Below are positions 6,260 through 8,248 of a stretch of 8,248 nt of DNA, in pieces. Every line of letters starts with the position of its first letter. Position 1 is the stretch's first letter. The notes beneath the pieces were generated by a model. It was not told the origin of the DNA and did no database searches. It was given only the letters and a program-made list of their open reading frames with translations. The stretch is from assembly GCA_025454075.1 (NCBI GenBank), contig JALOPD010000278.1:1-8248 (forward strand), in the 5' to 3' direction. This stretch comes from Desulfobacterales bacterium. GTDB lineage: Bacteria > Desulfobacterota > Desulfobacteria > Desulfobacterales > UBA2174_A. The translations under genes and the position numbers were made by a program.

Positions 6260-6626
6260 ACGGCCTCGGTCAGCTCCCACAACCGCTTTTGCGGAAGGGT
6301 GGCGAACTGGGCGGGCGACATCCGCCACTGCCGGTTGCCCTCATATCGGCCGGGGCAGTTGATGCGCGCCTCCGACCCCCAGTCCCAGCCGCAAGACGCT
6401 CGGGGATGATCAGCAAGGGGTTGCAGGCAAAGGAGGAGGCACTGTGGTAGGGCGAATGCTGGTAGGTGAGGCTCGTCGGGTTTAAGGGCAGGATCTGCCA
6501 CACCCGCTGGCCGGCTGAATAGAGGTAATCAGCCAACCGATACGAATATGGGCCGAGGTCACCGATGCCGAAGCCGGAAGGCAGGCAGGGAATCGGGAGC
6601 AGGACGCCGCTGGAACGTGGGAACAC
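6247..6626 (-). pseudogene. malQ: 4-alpha-glucanotransferase (amylomaltase) remnant: N- and C-terminal ends only
   Basis: MalQ transfers alpha-1,4-glucan segments between maltodextrins and is normally about 500 residues. Reading leftward from the GTG at 6626, the first ~79 residues match the family start: FPRSSGVLLPIPCLPS, GFGIGDLGPYSY, AGQRVWQILPLNPT and SPYHSASSFACNPLLI. After PERLA, near 6400, the frame stops making sense. In another frame the family's C-terminus appears: GSEARINCPGRYEGN, RQWRM and LWELTEAVGRL, ending with TGA at 6249-6247. Roughly 370-380 residues, including all catalytic regions, are missing. A run of five G on the coding strand (6376-6380) sits at the frame change; with four G the preceding bases would read LGLGSEARIN, the normal family wording. 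The start is chosen because GGAG stands eight bases before the GTG. A second GTG at 6656 overlaps the amylase stop and is an alternative. The product cannot be active. Confidence 0.85.
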
Positions 6627-6652
6627 GATTCCATCTCCAGTTGGACCAGGCC

Positions 6653-8068
6653 TCACTCTATCGGCAGCCATCGGGCCAGGACATGGTATCCCCAGGGGGG
6701 AAGGTCGACATAGATTCCCGGGTCGCACATTTCGTCCCCACTGCGTTCATACAGTTGCCCGGTAAAAAGGTCGGTCATCTGCCACGATTTGCCCGTGAGT
6801 TCGTCCCAGGGAAGCCGCACGTGCCCCTGTGCACCCGAGTCAGAGAAATTGACCACGATCAGGTGGTGCTCCCCGGCGCTGCGCCAACACCAGGCGATGA
6901 GATTCCGGTAACTTGCGTTGTCCGGCCAGCCGGTTCGCTCACAGAGTTGCCAGTGACCATTACGCACCCCCTCCGATGAAGCGGCTTTCAGAAGCGTGCG
7001 GTAGAAACCCGGGAGGTCAGGGTCGACCGGTTCGTCCGGGCGGCGGCCGAGGAAGACGGGAAGCCTGACCTTTCTTCCCACGAACTGCCCTTCATGGAAG
7101 ATTTTTGCCCCCGGAACAGTGGCAATGACCACGGCGGCGGCGCGCGCCTTTTGGGGAGAAAAGGCCGAAAGGGCGCGGGGCTCGTCGTGGTTTTCGATGA
7201 AGCGGACCAGCTTTTCCTGATAGGCCATGTCGGCCTGCAGATGAAGCCGCACGGACTCCGCGCCTTCTTTTTCCAGCCGGTCGTACAGGCGCTTGTCATA
7301 ACAGTAGTCGAACCCCTGCTGCTGGAGCTCCCACTCGAGATCCCAATACGCCTCGGCCATGAAAAGAAAATCCGGGTGCCCTTTCTTGACGGCGTAAATC
7401 GCATCGACCCAGTACTCCGTTGCCGGCCGCTGCCCCCCCCGGTTGCCCCAGGTGCGTTCGAAAACCGAGTTCAGCATCAGCATGGCCATGTCGCAGCGCA
7501 CCCCGTCGCACTGGCCGGCGATCTCCGCCAGGGTCGCGACCACTGCCTGGCGGAGATCGGGATTAAAGGCGTTCAGCTGGAGCACATCCGGCCAAGCCGG
7601 GAAGAAAGGGTCTCGGCCACAGGCGAACACCTTTGCGCCCACCGAAACGAAGGATGCCGGGTCGTTCCTCGCATCGTCGGCGTTCCCCTGAACGAGGTAT
7701 TCCGGATGGTCGATGACCCAGGGGTGGTCCGGCGCCACGTGGTTCGGGACAAAATCGAGGATGAGCTTGAGCCCCCGCCGGGCGAGCTCCCTCCGTGCAG
7801 CCGCCAGGCCTTTCCGGCCTCCCAGGTGTTCGTCGACCCCATATTGTCGCACACAATAGGGGGACCCCGCGTTGTCTTCCGTCCGGAAATCGGGAAGGGC
7901 CCGCCGGAAATCTTCCAGAAGACCCTTGTTCTGATTTGCAATGGCAATGCCCGCGGGACTCCGTTCCCAAACGCCCATGAACCATACGGCATCGGCACCG
8001 AGGGAGGACAAGGTGTCCCACTCCTCGGAAGGCACGGCAGCCAGCGTGACGGGCCTTTCGTTGCCTCC
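6653..8068 (-). CDS. GH13 alpha-amylase-family glycosidase, N-terminus lost
   Basis: A cytoplasmic-looking glycoside hydrolase of family 13, which hydrolyses or rearranges alpha-glucans in a (beta/alpha)8 barrel. The recognisable part begins at [15 protein letters not shown] (about 8059) and runs about 468 residues to TGA. All four conserved GH13 regions are present in order: [17 protein letters not shown] with the nucleophile Asp; [12 protein letters not shown] with the acid/base Glu; and FIENHDEPR with the NHD pair. The C-terminus has a beta domain ending in [13 protein letters not shown]. The frame is open to an ATG at 8176, but that stretch codes for the upstream glucosidase in another frame and is not amylase sequence. 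The expected first residues of this subgroup (a YEINTWVWL-like first strand) and a proper start codon are absent in all three frames. The gene therefore looks 5'-truncated by the same kind of lesion seen in malQ and ccoI. Confidence 0.85.
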   Translation of the reverse strand, partial: GGNERPVTLAAVPSEEWDTLSSLGADAVWFMGVWERSPAGIAIANQNKGLLEDFRRALPDFRTEDNAGSPYCVRQYGVDEHLGGRKGLAAARRELARRGLKLILDFVPNHVAPDHPWVIDHPEYLVQGNADDARNDPASFVSVGAKVFACGRDPFFPAWPDVLQLNAFNPDLRQAVVATLAEIAGQCDGVRCDMAMLMLNSVFERTWGNRGGQRPATEYWVDAIYAVKKGHPDFLFMAEAYWDLEWELQQQGFDYCYDKRLYDRLEKEGAESVRLHLQADMAYQEKLVRFIENHDEPRALSAFSPQKARAAAVVIATVPGAKIFHEGQFVGRKVRLPVFLGRRPDEPVDPDLPGFYRTLLKAASSEGVRNGHWQLCERTGWPDNASYRNLIAWCWRSAGEHHLIVVNFSDSGAQGHVRLPWDELTGKSWQMTDLFTGQLYERSGDEMCDPGIYVDLPPWGYHVLARWLPIE

Positions 8069-8248
8069 CGTTCCGACTTTCCGCGGATGAAGGCCGCGGC
8101 CTTGCCGGTCGCGAGGACTTTTTGCGCATCGAGCAGTCCGAAGAGCTGGATGAGCTTCGCCACGATCCCGGTCCATCCCGTCTGGTGGCTCGCACCCAGC
8201 CCGGCCCCGTTGTCCCCGTGGAAGAACTCGTAGAAGAGGATGTGGTCG
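8069..8248 (-). CDS. GH63/MGH1-like glucosidase, C-terminal end (5' end outside window)
   Basis: Reading leftward from the window edge in the frame beginning at 8247, the sequence gives [33 protein letters not shown] and [14 protein letters not shown]. This is the C-terminal signature of large GH63-related glucosidases (the YgjK/MGH1 group), in which the Glu of FYE(F/Y)F is a catalytic residue by family knowledge. No stop follows at the expected place. The frame instead runs into the amylase gene out of frame and stays open to 7573. The junction lies near 8060-8080, so the last residues of this protein and its stop seem to be lost. It is presumably the upstream partner of the amylase and malQ in one alpha-glucan operon. 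Confidence 0.72.

Noticed and set aside
8069..8176. ATG at 8176 as the amylase start
   Set aside because: The stretch codes for the glucosidase C-terminus in another frame and does not resemble a GH13 N-terminus.
7094..8233. 379-residue open frame on the + strand opposite the amylase
   Set aside because: The - strand carries all GH13 motifs; this frame has no recognisable family and runs across two real genes.

Overview
The window is GC-rich, tightly packed bacterial DNA. It holds the 3' part of a cbb3-type (heme-copper) cytochrome c oxidase operon on the + strand and, converging on it, the 3' end of an alpha-glucan metabolism cluster on the - strand. The split CcoP-like parts, the cytochrome-extended CcoO and the CcoS variant recall oxidase clusters of Desulfobacterota (the former Deltaproteobacteria) and relatives. 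That taxonomic guess rests on remembered family resemblance, not on a search.

Region 1 (1-6228, + strand): ccoN (3' part), ccoO carrying an extra C-terminal cytochrome c domain, an AMIN-domain lipoprotein, a CcoS-like membrane protein, a FixP_N-like two-helix protein, a small one-helix protein, a membrane-anchored mono-heme cytochrome c, and the copper-transporting P1B ATPase gene ccoI. Several genes overlap by ATGA, so they are probably translated as a coupled unit. CcoN is the proton-pumping catalytic subunit. The CcoO-like protein and the separate cytochrome bring electrons to it. CcoS and CcoI serve heme/copper maturation. The three visible c-type hemes (two in the CcoO-like protein, one in the stand-alone cytochrome) equal the number in a canonical CcoO+CcoP pair, but the parts are arranged differently.

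Region 2 (6247-8248, - strand, transcribed right to left): the C-terminus of a GH63/MGH1-like glucosidase, a GH13 alpha-amylase-family enzyme with all its catalytic residues, and a severely shortened 4-alpha-glucanotransferase (malQ). These would act on glycogen or maltodextrin.

The most unusual aspect is a set of three separate lesions in about 4 kb. ccoI lacks part of its actuator domain and changes frame near 4868. malQ joins its first ~79 codons to its last ~45, out of frame. The glucosidase/amylase boundary has lost both the stop of one gene and the start of the other. In each case well-conserved family sequence stands on both sides of a missing piece. This means either a decaying locus or assembly/consensus errors; the sequence alone cannot decide. 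I do not see a defence system, mobile element, CRISPR array or RNA gene.
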